The notes: a model not told the origin generated them from the letters alone. A DNA stretch of 32,114 bases from Caulobacter sp. (GCA_029866155.1 JARWZW010000035.1:1-32114), one strand, 5' to 3'. Positions 16,114-28,583 are shown, counted from the first letter of the stretch. Numbers and translations: made by a program.

Positions 16114-17955
16114 CTAGAACTCGGTCCAGTCGTCATCCTTGCTGGCGGCGACGGAGTTGGACTGGGTCATGAAGCTGCTGAGGCGGTCGCGGGCCGTCAG
16201 GACCGCCGGACGTGGCGCCGTTTCCACGCCCCTGGCCAGGGTCGGTCCCCGGGCTGCGGGAGCCGGCGAAGGGGCGGCGGCGCGAGGCTGGGTCGCCGGC
16301 GTGCGAGGCCGGGCGGCGGATGCCGGCGGCGGGCTACTGCGGACGGTGGATCTCGATCCGCCGCCCGAGGATGCGGCCTGGGCGACGGGCATGCCGCCGA
16401 GGCTGAACCTCTGCACCAGGGACGCCATCTGATGGGTTTCGGCCTTCAGGGAGTGGGTGGCGGCCGTGGTCTGTTCCACCATGGCGGCGTTCTGCTGGGT
16501 GGCCTGGTCCATGTGGTTTACGGCGGTATTGACCTGGGCGAGGCCGGCCGCCTGTTCCTGAGACGAGGCGGCGATCTCGCTGACCAAAGCCGAGATTTCC
16601 GCAACCCGGGCGACGATCCGCTCCAGGGCGTGACCGGTGTCTCCCACCAGCTTGACCCCATGGCTGACATGGTCGCCGGAGGTCCGGATCAGTCCCTTGA
16701 TCTCCAGGGCGGCGGCGGCGGATCGCTGGGCCAGGGCCCGGACCTCCTGGGCGACCACGGCGAAGCCCCGGCCGGCGTCCCCGGCTCGGGCCGCCTCGAC
16801 CCCGGCGTTCAGGGCCAGCAGGTTGGTCTGGAAAGCGATCTCATCGATCACCCCGATGATCCGGCCGATCTGGCCGGACGAGGATTCGATGGCGCCCATG
16901 GCGGTGACGGCCTGCTGGACCACTTCTCCGGACAGCTCGGCCTCGTTGCGGGCCGTTAGGCCGAGATCGGAGGCCTGGCGAGCGCCATCGGCGGCCCGCC
17001 GGACTGTGGCGGTCAGCTCATCCAGGGCGGCGGCGGTTTCCTCCAGGCTGGCCGCCTGCTGCTCGGTGCGACGGGACAGGTCGTCCGAGGCATGGGTGAT
17101 CTCCTCGGCCCCGGCGTTCAGGGCGTGGGATGTGGCCAGCACGGTCCGCAGGGTGTCGCCCAGCGAATCCATGGCGGCATTGAAATTGGCGCGCAGGCCT
17201 TCGTACTGGCTGGGGAAGACCTGCTGGATACGCCAGGTCAGGTTGCCGGATGACAGCTGCTCCAGGCCTTCGCCCAGGGCCGCCACCACCAGGCTCTGTT
17301 CCTGGTCGACCCGGGCCCGTTCGGTCGCGCGGTCCTGTTCCACCCGGGATCGAGAATCCCGCGCGGCCTCGGCCTCTTGGGAGGCCTGGCGGATCTTCTC
17401 GGTCGCTGCCTGGGCCTGGGCGACATTTTCGCCCAGGGCCAGGAAAAGCCTGTCCAGGTTGCGGGTTACGGCCAGTAGGACTCCGGCTTCGCAGAGAAGG
17501 ATCACCGCATGGACGATCACCCGCTCCAGCCCGGCCGATCCAGGAAAGACGGCCGAGGGCAGCACGAAATTGAGGACCAGATGGTGGGCCGCCACCGTGC
17601 CGGCGCCCACGCCGATCACCCGCCAGTCGCAGAATCCGGCCAGGATCGCCAGGGCGGCGAAATAGGCCATATGGATATCGGCCTGCCAGGCATGTCCCTG
17701 CAGCGACGCCACCAGCAGCGACACCTGGGCCATTAGGCTGACCGCCAGGGTCGCGCGACTGCCGAAGCCGTCCGCCAGGCTCCGCCACACCACGGTCCCG
17801 GCCATGGCGATGCCAAGGCTGCTGATGCCTAGCAGGATCCAGGGCTGGCCACGCATCAGCAGGCTGCCGGCGATCAGCGGTGTCAGGAACCAGAGCAGGC
17901 CGACAACGATCTTTGCGGTGAGACGACGCTGGTCGCCGATGTCCATATAGGTCAC
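16114..17955 (-). CDS. Methyl-accepting chemotaxis protein with six-helix membrane sensor
   Basis: This is a 613-aa chemoreceptor. Residues 1-190 form about six hydrophobic helices joined by short loops, with no large periplasmic domain, so sensing is within or near the membrane. A coiled-coil linker (about 190-235) and HAMP-like segment (about 240-290) lead to the methyl-accepting domain. The hairpin tip that binds CheA and CheW is [14 protein letters not shown], starting at E372, followed by [18 protein letters not shown] Pro/Ala-rich tail (about 520-600) ends in DDDWTEF, which resembles the CheR/CheB tethering pentapeptide NWETF. The start overlaps the stop of a small exported protein by four bases, so the two are translationally coupled. 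Confidence 0.95.
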   Translation of the reverse strand: MTYMDIGDQRRLTAKIVVGLLWFLTPLIAGSLLMRGQPWILLGISSLGIAMAGTVVWRSLADGFGSRATLAVSLMAQVSLLVASLQGHAWQADIHMAYFAALAILAGFCDWRVIGVGAGTVAAHHLVLNFVLPSAVFPGSAGLERVIVHAVILLCEAGVLLAVTRNLDRLFLALGENVAQAQAATEKIRQASQEAEAARDSRSRVEQDRATERARVDQEQSLVVAALGEGLEQLSSGNLTWRIQQVFPSQYEGLRANFNAAMDSLGDTLRTVLATSHALNAGAEEITHASDDLSRRTEQQAASLEETAAALDELTATVRRAADGARQASDLGLTARNEAELSGEVVQQAVTAMGAIESSSGQIGRIIGVIDEIAFQTNLLALNAGVEAARAGDAGRGFAVVAQEVRALAQRSAAAALEIKGLIRTSGDHVSHGVKLVGDTGHALERIVARVAEISALVSEIAASSQEQAAGLAQVNTAVNHMDQATQQNAAMVEQTTAATHSLKAETHQMASLVQRFSLGGMPVAQAASSGGGSRSTVRSSPPPASAARPRTPATQPRAAAPSPAPAARGPTLARGVETAPRPAVLTARDRLSSFMTQSNSVAASKDDDWTEF

Positions 17956-18362
17956 GGACGGGCTCTTTCTTCAGGGGCCGCGCAGTCGCGGGCCAGGGCG
18001 GAATCCAGGATGACCAGGGCGCCGGAGCGGCGCAGTCGCTGGTCAAGATCGGGTTGGGACGAGCTGACGATCCAGCTGTTGGGCCAGCCGCCGGAGGCTG
18101 TGAGGGCGCCGTTGGCCGCAGCCGCGGAGGCGGCCATGGCCGGGGTCCACCAGGGGGGATAGACGGCGACCATCCGGTCGTTGCGTCTGGGCTGGGACGC
18201 CGCCATGGCGACACCGGCCGTGCTCAGAACAATCATCGACATCGCCAGACAAAGGGCGGCCACGGCGCCCTGCGCGTGGGGAGAGTTCCGGTCTGGCGGC
18301 GAAGAGGACAAATTGCAAGCTCCCGCCCATTTCGGGCGACAGCCTTCAAATGGCCCATCCAT
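17952..18362 (-). CDS. Small exported protein coupled to the chemoreceptor gene
   Basis: I do not recognise this protein. The frame is 136 aa from ATG 18362. A GTG at 18263 preceded by AGGG gives a 103-aa form that starts exactly with a signal peptide ([20 protein letters not shown], then ASQPRR), and that may be the true product. The mature part has [40 protein letters not shown] and [12 protein letters not shown], with one late cysteine. The TGA stop overlaps the chemoreceptor ATG (ATGA). The tight coupling suggests a function linked to the receptor, perhaps ligand binding or receptor assembly, which is inference only. The gene follows carB by 59 bp. Confidence 0.65.
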   Translation of the reverse strand: MDGPFEGCRPKWAGACNLSSSPPDRNSPHAQGAVAALCLAMSMIVLSTAGVAMAASQPRRNDRMVAVYPPWWTPAMAASAAAANGALTASGGWPNSWIVSSSQPDLDQRLRRSGALVILDSALARDCAAPEERARP

Positions 18363-18364
18363 GC

Positions 18365-18379
18365 TTAAGGCTGCGTAAA
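18365..18379 (-). promoter_or_regulatory. Degenerate CtrA-like box before the small exported protein and chemoreceptor
   Basis: On the minus strand the sequence reads TTTACGCAGCCTTAA, that is TTTA-N7-TTAA, one mismatch from the CtrA consensus TTAA-N7-TTAA. It lies in the 59-bp gap after carB, in the right place to drive the chemoreceptor pair if translation begins at the inner GTG. A one-mismatch site of this kind can occur by chance. Confidence 0.3.
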
Positions 18380-18421
18380 TCCCGGAAGGATGAGGCAGGC
18401 TGCGGCCTTTTGACCTGCCGT

Positions 18422-21712
<3,291 letters not shown>

Positions 21713-21829
21713 CGGCTACTCGCGCGGAAAGGCGGTCGCGCCACTGCGCGCCCGGCCTGTGATCGATATGCAGGTTAAGCCGCCCGTTTAGAGAGGGTGG
21801 TGGGGCAGGGCAAGCCTTGATGGGCCGCT

Positions 21830-22984
21830 TTATACCCTGTCAGTCTCCCGGCCCCAGGCGCGGACATCATCAGCGAACATCACCGGCTCTTCCATGGCCG
21901 CGAAATGGCCGCCGCTGGGCAGGTCGGTCCAGCGGCTGATATTGTAGGCCCGGTCCGCCCAGCTGCGCGGTGGCGCCTGGTACAGGGCCTCCCCGGGGAA
22001 GTTGGCGAAGGCGGTCGGGGTCTCGCAGCGGGTTCCTTCGGGCAGGACAACACCGCCCTCCTCGATCAGGCCGCGGTAGTACCAGGCCCCGGTCGTGAAG
22101 CTGCCGGTCATGACGTAGATCATCACATTGGTCAGCAACTGGTCGAGGCTGAAGACTTCGGTCAGGCCCTTGGTACGCAGGTCGGCCCAGTCGTGGAACC
22201 GCTCCAGGATCCAGGCGGCCTGGCCGACCGGATTGCCGGCCCCCATCCAGGCGATGGACTGCGGCTTGGAGACCTGTAGCCGCAGATAGGCCCCCATCAT
22301 GTCCCCGGCCGCTGCGGTGCGGGCGAGCCAGGCCATCTCGTCTTCGCCCTGGGGCGGTCCGGCGGGCCGCAGGCCGATCATGTTCAGATGGATGGCCCGG
22401 ACATGGTCGCCATGGTCGTGGCCAAGCCAGGACGTCACAAGACCGCCCCAGTCACCGCCCTGGGCGAGGTAGCGATCATAGCCCAGGACCTGGGTCATCA
22501 GGGTGTTGAACAGCCTGGCCGTTCCGCGCTGGCCGAAGGGCCGGGCCGGCTTGGAGGAGAACCCAAAGCCCGGAAGAGAGGGAATCACCAGGTCGAAGGC
22601 GTCGGCCGGATCGCCGCCGAACCGGGACGGAAAGGCCAGCCGCTCGGCCGCGCCCCAGAACTCGTAATGGCTGCCCGGCCAGCCATGGGTCAGCAGCAGG
22701 GGGCGCTTTCCGCCCGCCTCCCCGACGATATGGACAAAATGCAGGTCGAAATCCTCGACCCGGGCGGTGAACTGCGGGAACCGGTTCAGCTCCGCCACCG
22801 CGGCCCGCCAGTCATAGCCGCCGGTCCAGCGGGCGCAGAACTCCCGCAGGAACTCCGGATCACATCCGCAGCCCCAGCCGCCCTCGATAGGGGCCACGGG
22901 GAAAGGGTATTCGGCGACCCGCCGCAGCACATCGGCTACATCGGCCTCGGCCCAGGAGACTTCAAACGGCTTGGGAGCAGTCAT
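21830..22984 (-). CDS. Epoxide hydrolase with EHN domain (alpha/beta hydrolase)
   Basis: The 384-aa protein has an N-terminal EHN domain (about 6-90, with GGYDWRAAVAELNRFPQF) like that of microsomal epoxide hydrolases, then an alpha/beta hydrolase core. The oxyanion motif is HGWPGSHYEFW (100-110). The nucleophile Asp is D178 in GGDWGG, and the catalytic His is H360 in SGGHFAAMEEP. This is an Asp-nucleophile enzyme that opens epoxides to diols through an ester intermediate. The substrate is unknown. It is leftward and 117 bp upstream of carB. The following leftward-coded MDR enzyme upstream may act on related xenobiotic or lipid-derived compounds. Confidence 0.92.
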   Translation of the reverse strand: MTAPKPFEVSWAEADVADVLRRVAEYPFPVAPIEGGWGCGCDPEFLREFCARWTGGYDWRAAVAELNRFPQFTARVEDFDLHFVHIVGEAGGKRPLLLTHGWPGSHYEFWGAAERLAFPSRFGGDPADAFDLVIPSLPGFGFSSKPARPFGQRGTARLFNTLMTQVLGYDRYLAQGGDWGGLVTSWLGHDHGDHVRAIHLNMIGLRPAGPPQGEDEMAWLARTAAAGDMMGAYLRLQVSKPQSIAWMGAGNPVGQAAWILERFHDWADLRTKGLTEVFSLDQLLTNVMIYVMTGSFTTGAWYYRGLIEEGGVVLPEGTRCETPTAFANFPGEALYQAPPRSWADRAYNISRWTDLPSGGHFAAMEEPVMFADDVRAWGRETDRV

Positions 22985-23086
22985 GACGGATTCTTCTCGA
23001 AGGGCAGGCGCCGGAAGGCTGGCAGCCAGCCGGCGGGATGTGACGTAGCGGAGGTCAAGGCTGAGCGGACGCCGGTCGGGTCCGGT

Positions 23087-24049
23087 TCAGGGAACCATCA
23101 CCACCCGGCCGACCGCCTGACGGCTTTCGATATAGGCATGGGCGCCGGCGGCGTCGGACAGGGGGAACACCTTGTCGATCACCACGGAAAGCTCGCCCCG
23201 GGCGCAGTCATTGATCAGGGTCTGGATCATGTCATGGGCGCGGTCGGTCATGATCTCGGCGCCCAGGAAGACCCCGCTCAGGGACCGGTTGCCGCCCATC
23301 AGGCTGCTGACATCGACCACCATGGGCTCACGGCCGGCATTGCCGACCATGGAGAGCCGCCCGCGATAGGCCAGGGAGGCCAGGGAGCCTTTGAGGGTCG
23401 CCCCGCCGACGCTGTCGACCACCAGATTGACGCCCTTGTTGTTGGTCAGGCGCATCACCGCCTCGGGCACGGAGTCCCTGCTGTAGTTGATGCCGTGATC
23501 CAGGCCATAGGCCTTGAGCCGCTCCAGCCGTTCGTCGCTGGAGGCCGTGGCCAGGACCGTGGCACCGGCCCGCTTGGCCAGCTGGATGGCGGCCAGGCCC
23601 ACGCCGCTGGCCCCGGCCTGGACCAGGACGATCTCGCCGGCCTTCAATCGGCCGAACTCGAACAGGCAGTCATGGGCGGTGCCGAAGGTCACCGGGATGG
23701 CGGCGGCCTGCCGGATGTCGAACCCGTCCGGAATGGGCCAGCAGTTGCGCGCCGGAACAGCCCGCAGCTCGGCATGGCTACCAAAACCGTCGACCGTGGC
23801 GACCTTCTGGCCCAGGGTCAGGTGCTGAACTTCGGCGCCGATGGCGATGACCTCGCCCGCCGCCTGGTAGCCGACCACATGGGGATGTTTGACCAGGGGC
23901 CCGCCAAAGCGGTTTAGGGTGTCGCCGCCCTCGATGCTGATCGCCTCGACCCGGATCACCGCGCCCTTGTGATGGCAGACCGGGTCGGGAACCTCCTCGT
24001 ACTTCAGGACCGATGGCGGGCCATTCTCGTAGTAGACGGCGGCTTTCAT
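23087..24049 (-). CDS. Zinc-independent MDR oxidoreductase (quinone oxidoreductase-like)
   Basis: This is a 320-aa medium-chain dehydrogenase/reductase. The N-terminal GroES-like domain starts MKAAVYYENGPPSVLKYEEV and has HPHVVGYQAAGEV. The catalytic zinc cysteine and the four-cysteine lobe of alcohol dehydrogenases are absent, which places it with quinone oxidoreductases and other NADPH-dependent reductases. The Rossmann motif is QAGASGVGLAAIQLAKRAGA (about 150-169), followed by VLATASSDERLERLKAYG. VDSVGGATL and the C-terminal GRVVMVP are typical. It reduces a quinone or an alpha,beta-unsaturated carbonyl with NADPH; the exact substrate cannot be told. It is on the same strand as the epoxide hydrolase, with a 102-bp gap. 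Confidence 0.9.
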   Translation of the reverse strand: MKAAVYYENGPPSVLKYEEVPDPVCHHKGAVIRVEAISIEGGDTLNRFGGPLVKHPHVVGYQAAGEVIAIGAEVQHLTLGQKVATVDGFGSHAELRAVPARNCWPIPDGFDIRQAAAIPVTFGTAHDCLFEFGRLKAGEIVLVQAGASGVGLAAIQLAKRAGATVLATASSDERLERLKAYGLDHGINYSRDSVPEAVMRLTNNKGVNLVVDSVGGATLKGSLASLAYRGRLSMVGNAGREPMVVDVSSLMGGNRSLSGVFLGAEIMTDRAHDMIQTLINDCARGELSVVIDKVFPLSDAAGAHAYIESRQAVGRVVMVP

Positions 24050-24131
24050 GGCGTGACGATCCCTGACCTGTTTTGTCGCAGGTTAGCGGCAGTCCGGCGC
24101 CGCCCGCTAGGGGTGATGCGCCGCCAGGACC

Positions 24132-25097
24132 CTAATGGGCCCCGCCGGTCGGAGTGGCCGTCGGCTTGTGATCGCCAGCCGCCACCGCCGGGCCATGGCC
24201 CGGCTTTTCACCGGCCGGAGCCGGCACGGCCTTGGGAAACTCGCCCGACTGGCTCCAGCCCGGCTGTTCGAAGCCCTGGTCGGCCACCTGCCAGAGCAGC
24301 TGGACGTAGCGCTTCGCCATGTCGGAAGTGACGGCCGCTGCATCGATCTTTTCAGTCAGGACATCCGCCAGGCCGGAGTCGCGCGAGGCGTCCACGGTGC
24401 TGCGCAGCAGGAGCCCGACCTTCTGAAGGCCCTCGATCCGGCCGGCGAAGGTCGGTTTCTTGGGCGCTGGCCGGTTCCAGCCCGCCCAGCGGGAGGGGGG
24501 CGGCGCCGGCTTTTCAAGCGGCTTCGCCTTGGTCTCGAGCTCCTTCAGCAGGACATCCAGCAGCTTGTTGCAGCCTGAGACCACCACGAAGGCGGCCTTC
24601 TCGGACTGGGCGGCGTCCCAGAGCGGCTTGAAGCCGTCACGGAACACTTCCGGCGTCGACTTGCTGAAACGCGGCGCCGACGGCGGTCCCGCATGGCCAT
24701 GGTCGTGGGCCTTGTCGGCCTTGGCCTCGCCCACCGGCTTGCCACAGACCGGGCAGGGCGCGCCGGCCGGCGGCGGATTGTTGATCACCGTGACATGGCC
24801 CATGGGAAGGCCGAGGACGGGTTGCTGGACAATCAGGGCCGGCTGCTGGGCCGGGACCAGCCCGGCCAGACCGGCGGGACCGGAAATGACATTGTAACCC
24901 GGCGGCACGCTGACAGTCGGGGCGGCGCCCGCGGGTGGATAGACAACCTGGGGCGAGGGCTGGGTCAGCCCGACGGACACCGATTGCGGATAGGCGGGGT
25001 AGGGCGGCGTTGCGGGCGCAACTTCGGACACCGGCCTAGCCGGCTCCACTTCCCGCTCATAGCGATTGTCGATGGAGGACCTGGGGGTCTCACTCAT
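24132..25097 (-). CDS. Pro-rich protein of unknown function with CPVCG knuckle
   Basis: I do not recognise this 321-aa protein. Residues 1-110 are disordered and rich in Pro, Val and Ala, with hydrophobic patches (VPAQQPALIVQQPVLGLPMG). A single CPVCG knuckle (C115, C118) is followed by a His/Asp segment KAHDHGHAG, which together could hold one zinc. The second half looks helical and folded (FRDGFKPLWDAAQSEKAAF, SGCNKLLDVLLKELETKA, GLQKVGLLLRSTVDASR, MAKRYVQLLWQVADQG). The tail is again low-complexity, ending GGAH. There is no signal peptide or membrane helix, so it should be cytosolic. It diverges from prfA with 130 bp between. A membrane-proximal or scaffold role is possible, but nothing in the sequence shows it. 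Confidence 0.75.
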   Translation of the reverse strand: MSETPRSSIDNRYEREVEPARPVSEVAPATPPYPAYPQSVSVGLTQPSPQVVYPPAGAAPTVSVPPGYNVISGPAGLAGLVPAQQPALIVQQPVLGLPMGHVTVINNPPPAGAPCPVCGKPVGEAKADKAHDHGHAGPPSAPRFSKSTPEVFRDGFKPLWDAAQSEKAAFVVVSGCNKLLDVLLKELETKAKPLEKPAPPPSRWAGWNRPAPKKPTFAGRIEGLQKVGLLLRSTVDASRDSGLADVLTEKIDAAAVTSDMAKRYVQLLWQVADQGFEQPGWSQSGEFPKAVPAPAGEKPGHGPAVAAGDHKPTATPTGGAH

Positions 25098-25227
25098 GAC
25101 CCGCCTCCCCCTTCAACGCAGAATCCGACCCGGACCATCCGACATTCCCCACGACCTTGGTTAACGAAACCCCGGACTGGCCAATTTGGCAAGAGGATTG
25201 GCGTCTTGCGGGCGACAAGAGTAGAGG

Positions 25228-26337
25228 ATGCGGCCCCCCGACCTGCGGAGTGTTGCTCTCTTGCGTCTGCCCCAAGCCCGCCTCGACCAGGTGCTCGACC
25301 GTTTTCGCGAGGTGGAGGCCCGCATGGGCGCCGCCACCGAGGGGGCCGAGATCGTCCGGCTGTCCAAGGAACATGCCGAGATCAAGCCGGTCGCCGACGC
25401 CGTGGCCAATCTGGAAAAGGTGCGGGGCGAGATGCCGGACCTGGAGGCCATGGCCGCCGATCCGGACCCCGACATCTCCGAACTCGCGCGCGACGAGCTG
25501 GAACGCCTTCAGGAAAAACTCCCGGCCCTGGAGCGGGATCTGGCCCTGATGCTGGCGCCGCGCGACAAGGACGAGAACGCCAGCGCCATCCTCGAAATCC
25601 GCGCCGGCACCGGCGGCGACGAGGCGGCCCTTTTCGCTGGCGACCTGTTTCGGATGTATGCCCGCTATGCCGGGCTTCAGGGCTGGCGGGTCGAGGTCGA
25701 CAGCGTCTCCGAGGGCGAGATGGGCGGCTACAAGGAAATCATCGCCTCGGTCACCGGCGACGGGGTGTTTGGCCGGCTGAAGTTCGAAAGCGGCGTCCAT
25801 CGGGTGCAGCGGGTGCCGGAGACCGAGAGCCAGGGCCGCATCCATACCAGCGCCGCCACGGTCGCCGTCCTGCCCGAGGCCGAGGATGTCGAGATCGAGA
25901 TCAACGATTCCGACCTGCGGATCGACACCTACCGCTCCAGCGGCGCCGGCGGCCAGCATGTCAACAAAACAGACTCCGCCGTCCGCATCACCCACCTGCC
26001 CACCGGGGTGGTGGTGACCAGCTCGGAAAAGTCCCAGCACGAGAACCGCCGCAAGGCGATGAAGAACCTGAAAGCCCGGCTCTATGACATGCAGCGCCAG
26101 GCCTTGGACGACGCACGGTCAGAGGCCCGCAAGAGCCAGGTCGGCTCGGGCGACCGGTCGGAACGGATCCGCACTTACAATTTCCCGCAGGGCCGGGTGA
26201 CCGACCACCGGATCAACCTGACCCTCTACAATCTCGACCGGGTCATCACCGGCGACAATCTGGATGATGTGATCAATCCCCTGATCACCGAGGACCAGGC
26301 CGCCAGGCTGGCCAGCCTGGAAGAGGGCTATAGCTGA
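25228..26337 (+). CDS. prfA: Peptide chain release factor 1
   Basis: RF1 reads UAA and UAG stop codons and triggers peptide release at the ribosome. The frame is 369 aa. The GGQ motif is at 241-243 ([19 protein letters not shown]), whose Gln is methylated by PrmC. The codon-recognition PxT motif is P197-E198-T199 in [12 protein letters not shown], which identifies RF1 over RF2. A TTG at 25261 with GGAG ten bases upstream gives the more usual RF1 N-terminus [14 protein letters not shown] and may be the true start; the ATG at 25228 has its only GAGG directly abutting it. yedK follows 9 bp downstream. prmC, often the next gene in relatives, is not there. Confidence 0.97.
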   Translation: MRPPDLRSVALLRLPQARLDQVLDRFREVEARMGAATEGAEIVRLSKEHAEIKPVADAVANLEKVRGEMPDLEAMAADPDPDISELARDELERLQEKLPALERDLALMLAPRDKDENASAILEIRAGTGGDEAALFAGDLFRMYARYAGLQGWRVEVDSVSEGEMGGYKEIIASVTGDGVFGRLKFESGVHRVQRVPETESQGRIHTSAATVAVLPEAEDVEIEINDSDLRIDTYRSSGAGGQHVNKTDSAVRITHLPTGVVVTSSEKSQHENRRKAMKNLKARLYDMQRQALDDARSEARKSQVGSGDRSERIRTYNFPQGRVTDHRINLTLYNLDRVITGDNLDDVINPLITEDQAARLASLEEGYS

Positions 26338-26346
26338 CGGTGAGCC

Positions 26347-26988
26347 ATGTGCGGACGCTTTGACACTTCCCACCTGACCTGGGCCGAGATCTACGAACAG
26401 CTGTCGCAGTTCGGGGAGGTGGTGACGGCGCCCGTCAATCTGCAGCCGGACGATGATGTTCGCCCGACCACGACCCAGCTGGTCGCCCGCCAGGAAGAGG
26501 GCCGCTGGGTTCTGGAAAAGATGCGCTGGGGCCTGGTGCCGTTCTGGCGCGGCGGCAAGCCGCTGAAGGATACGGAAAAGGGCAGGGGCGATGGTTTCAA
26601 GCTGACCACCTTCAACGCCAGGACCGAAACCGTGGCCAGCGCCGCCACGTTCCGGGGCGCCTTCGCCCGCCGCCGCTGCCTGATCCCGGCCAGCGCCTGG
26701 TACGAATGGACAGGCCCGGCCGGCGGCAAGACCCGCCATCGCTTTTCCCGGGCGGACGGCCAGGCCCTGTGGTTCGCCGGCATCTGGGACCATTGCGAGA
26801 CGCCGGATGCGGGGTTGATCACCAGCTTCACCATCCTGACCGCGCCGTCAGAGGGCTGGCTGACGGAGTTTCACACCCGCGCCCCGGTCATCCTCGAGCC
26901 CGCCGACTGGGCTGGCTGGCTGGACGTCTCTCAGGACACCGGGCCGCTGATGGCGGCGGTGCGGCCAGACCGAGTCATTCTGGCCTGA
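26347..26988 (+). CDS. yedK: SRAP-family abasic-site processing protein (YedK/HMCES-like)
   Basis: These proteins form a stable thiazolidine crosslink with abasic sites in single-stranded DNA and so shield replication forks. After removal of the initiator Met, C2 (MCGRFD) provides the reactive N-terminal cysteine. The other conserved residues are N90 and R92 (TTFNARTET), E120 (SAWYEW) and H176 (FHTRAPVIL). The 213-aa length is normal. It is 9 bp behind prfA, so it is probably cotranscribed, though a link between the two functions is not expected. The old label SOS response-associated peptidase refers to the same family. Confidence 0.95.
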   Translation: MCGRFDTSHLTWAEIYEQLSQFGEVVTAPVNLQPDDDVRPTTTQLVARQEEGRWVLEKMRWGLVPFWRGGKPLKDTEKGRGDGFKLTTFNARTETVASAATFRGAFARRRCLIPASAWYEWTGPAGGKTRHRFSRADGQALWFAGIWDHCETPDAGLITSFTILTAPSEGWLTEFHTRAPVILEPADWAGWLDVSQDTGPLMAAVRPDRVILA

Positions 26989-26998
26989 CCGCAAGGCT

Positions 26999-27226
26999 TC
27001 AGGCGTCCTCGAAGGTGACCGCCACATCGGCATTGGCCGACAGCCGCACCACAGCGTCCTCGACATGGGCGATCAGGATGGCGGGGATGTAGTGGTGGCG
27101 GTTGTCCACCGAATCCTTGCGGGTCAGTTTCAGCCGGTCGCCGTCCACATGGTCGACAATTCCGATATGGACGCCGTCGGCGCCGATGACTTCGGCGTCC
27201 TTGTGAATATGTTTGAGGTCGATCAT
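26999..27226 (-). CDS. DUF2171 family protein
   Basis: The 75-aa protein starts MIDLKHIHKDAEVIGADG and continues VGIVDHV-type strand pattern (HIGIVDHVDGDRLKLTRKD), then DNRHHYIPAILIAHVEDA and a final strand. This is the DUF2171 pattern, a PRC-barrel-like beta fold found in small soluble proteins of proteobacteria, often near stress-related genes. The function is unknown. It ends 10 bp after yedK on the opposite strand. The 82 bp between its start and the ccr stop hold its promoter. Confidence 0.85.
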   Translation of the reverse strand: MIDLKHIHKDAEVIGADGVHIGIVDHVDGDRLKLTRKDSVDNRHHYIPAILIAHVEDAVVRLSANADVAVTFEDA

Positions 27227-27308
27227 CGCACGCTCCTGTTGCTGCCAGGAGTAAACGCGCGACAGTTCGGACCGATCCTAAGACAGACCGGTCCCCCGTT
27301 TGTCGGCC

Positions 27309-28583
27309 CTAAAGCGCGCCGCTCAGCTCCTGGACTTCTTCAAAGGTGCGCAGGCCCGGCTTCTGGGCGCAGACCAGCACGCCCATGTTCCCGGGCAGGT
27401 GCTTGTTGTCGAGCATCTTCTCGTGGGCCGTGGGGATGTCGTCCCAGCGGAAGACTTCCGACAGGCAGGGGTCGATCCGGCGGTCGATGACCAGCTGGTT
27501 GGCGGCCGAGGCCTGCATCAGGTTGGCGAAGTGGCTGCCCTGGACGCGCTTCTGGCGCATCCACAGGAAGCGGGCGTCCATGGTCAGGTTGAAGCCGCTG
27601 GTGCCGGCGCAGATGGTCACCATGCCGCCCCTCTTTACCAGGAAGACGCTGACCGGGAAAGTGGCCTCGCCCGGATGTTCGAACACCATGTCGACATCGC
27701 GGTTGCCGGTGATCTGCCAGACCGCCTTGCCGAATTTGCGGGTCTCTTTCATGTAGTCGGCGAACTCGGGGCCGTTGACCTTGGGCAGCTGACCCCAGCA
27801 TTTGAAGTCGTTGCGGTTCAGGACCGCCTTGGCGCCCTGGCTGAGCACATAGTCGACCTTGTCTTCCGAACTGACCACGCCGATGGCGTTGGCGCCGGTG
27901 ACCGCGGCCAGCTGCACGGCGAAGACGCCCAGTCCGCCGGAGGCGCCCCAGACCAGCACGTTCTGGCCGGGCTTCAGCTCATGGGGCTGATGGCCGAACA
28001 GCATGCGGTAGGCCGTGGCGAGAGTCAGGGTGTAGCAGGCGCTTTCTTCCCAGGTCAGGTGCTTGGGACGCGGCATCAGCTGGCGCGACTGCACCCGGCA
28101 GAACTGCGCAAAGCTGCCATCGGGGGTCTCGTAGCCCCAGATCCGCTGGCTGGTGGAGAACATCGGGTCGCCGCCGTTGCACTCCTCGTCGTCGCCGTCA
28201 TCCTGATTGCAGTGGATGACAACCTCGTCGCCGACCTTCCAGCGACGGACCTTGGAGCCCACCTTCCAGACGATGCCCGAGGCGTCGGATCCGGCGATAT
28301 GGTAGGGCAGCTTGTGAACGTCGAGCACGCTCATGGGCTCGCCAAGAGCGGCCCAGACGCCATTGTAATTGACCCCGGCGGCCATCACGAGGACGAGGAC
28401 CTCGTCCTCGCCGATGTCCCAGGTGTCGACCACCTCGACCTGCATGGCCGTGGCGGGGCGGCCATGGCGCTCCTTGCGGACGGTCCAGGCGTACATCCTG
28501 GCGGGAACGTGGCCGAGGGGCGGAATCTCGCCGATCTCGTACAGGTCCTTGAGCTCGGTTTTTTCGAGGGTGGCGGTGGTCAT
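27309..28583 (-). CDS. ccr: Crotonyl-CoA carboxylase/reductase
   Basis: This is the key enzyme of the ethylmalonyl-CoA pathway. It reductively carboxylates crotonyl-CoA with NADPH and CO2 to (2S)-ethylmalonyl-CoA, letting the cell assimilate acetyl-CoA without the glyoxylate shunt. The 424-aa length fits. It belongs to the MDR superfamily. The N-terminal part has GVNYNGVWAALGEPMSVLDV and HCNQDDGDDEECNGGDPMFS, a family-specific insertion. The NADPH site is VWGASGGLGVFAVQLA. VDMVFEHPGEATFPVSV and GSHFANLMQASAANQLV line the active site, where His and Glu assist CO2 binding. It diverges from a crotonase gene and ecm, which completes the core of the locus. Confidence 0.97.
   Translation of the reverse strand: MTTATLEKTELKDLYEIGEIPPLGHVPARMYAWTVRKERHGRPATAMQVEVVDTWDIGEDEVLVLVMAAGVNYNGVWAALGEPMSVLDVHKLPYHIAGSDASGIVWKVGSKVRRWKVGDEVVIHCNQDDGDDEECNGGDPMFSTSQRIWGYETPDGSFAQFCRVQSRQLMPRPKHLTWEESACYTLTLATAYRMLFGHQPHELKPGQNVLVWGASGGLGVFAVQLAAVTGANAIGVVSSEDKVDYVLSQGAKAVLNRNDFKCWGQLPKVNGPEFADYMKETRKFGKAVWQITGNRDVDMVFEHPGEATFPVSVFLVKRGGMVTICAGTSGFNLTMDARFLWMRQKRVQGSHFANLMQASAANQLVIDRRIDPCLSEVFRWDDIPTAHEKMLDNKHLPGNMGVLVCAQKPGLRTFEEVQELSGAL

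Noticed and set aside
23010..23034. Hairpin GGCTGGC/GCCAGCC in the gap between the MDR and epoxide hydrolase genes
   Set aside because: Short GC palindromes are frequent here; there is no T-run and no sign of a regulator or repeat.
22388..23917. A 509-codon rightward open frame over the epoxide hydrolase and MDR genes
   Set aside because: It bridges two well-supported minus-strand genes and has no family resemblance.
25161..25165. TTAAC upstream of prfA, considered as a CtrA site
   Set aside because: Only one half-site is present; no second TTAA occurs at the right spacing.
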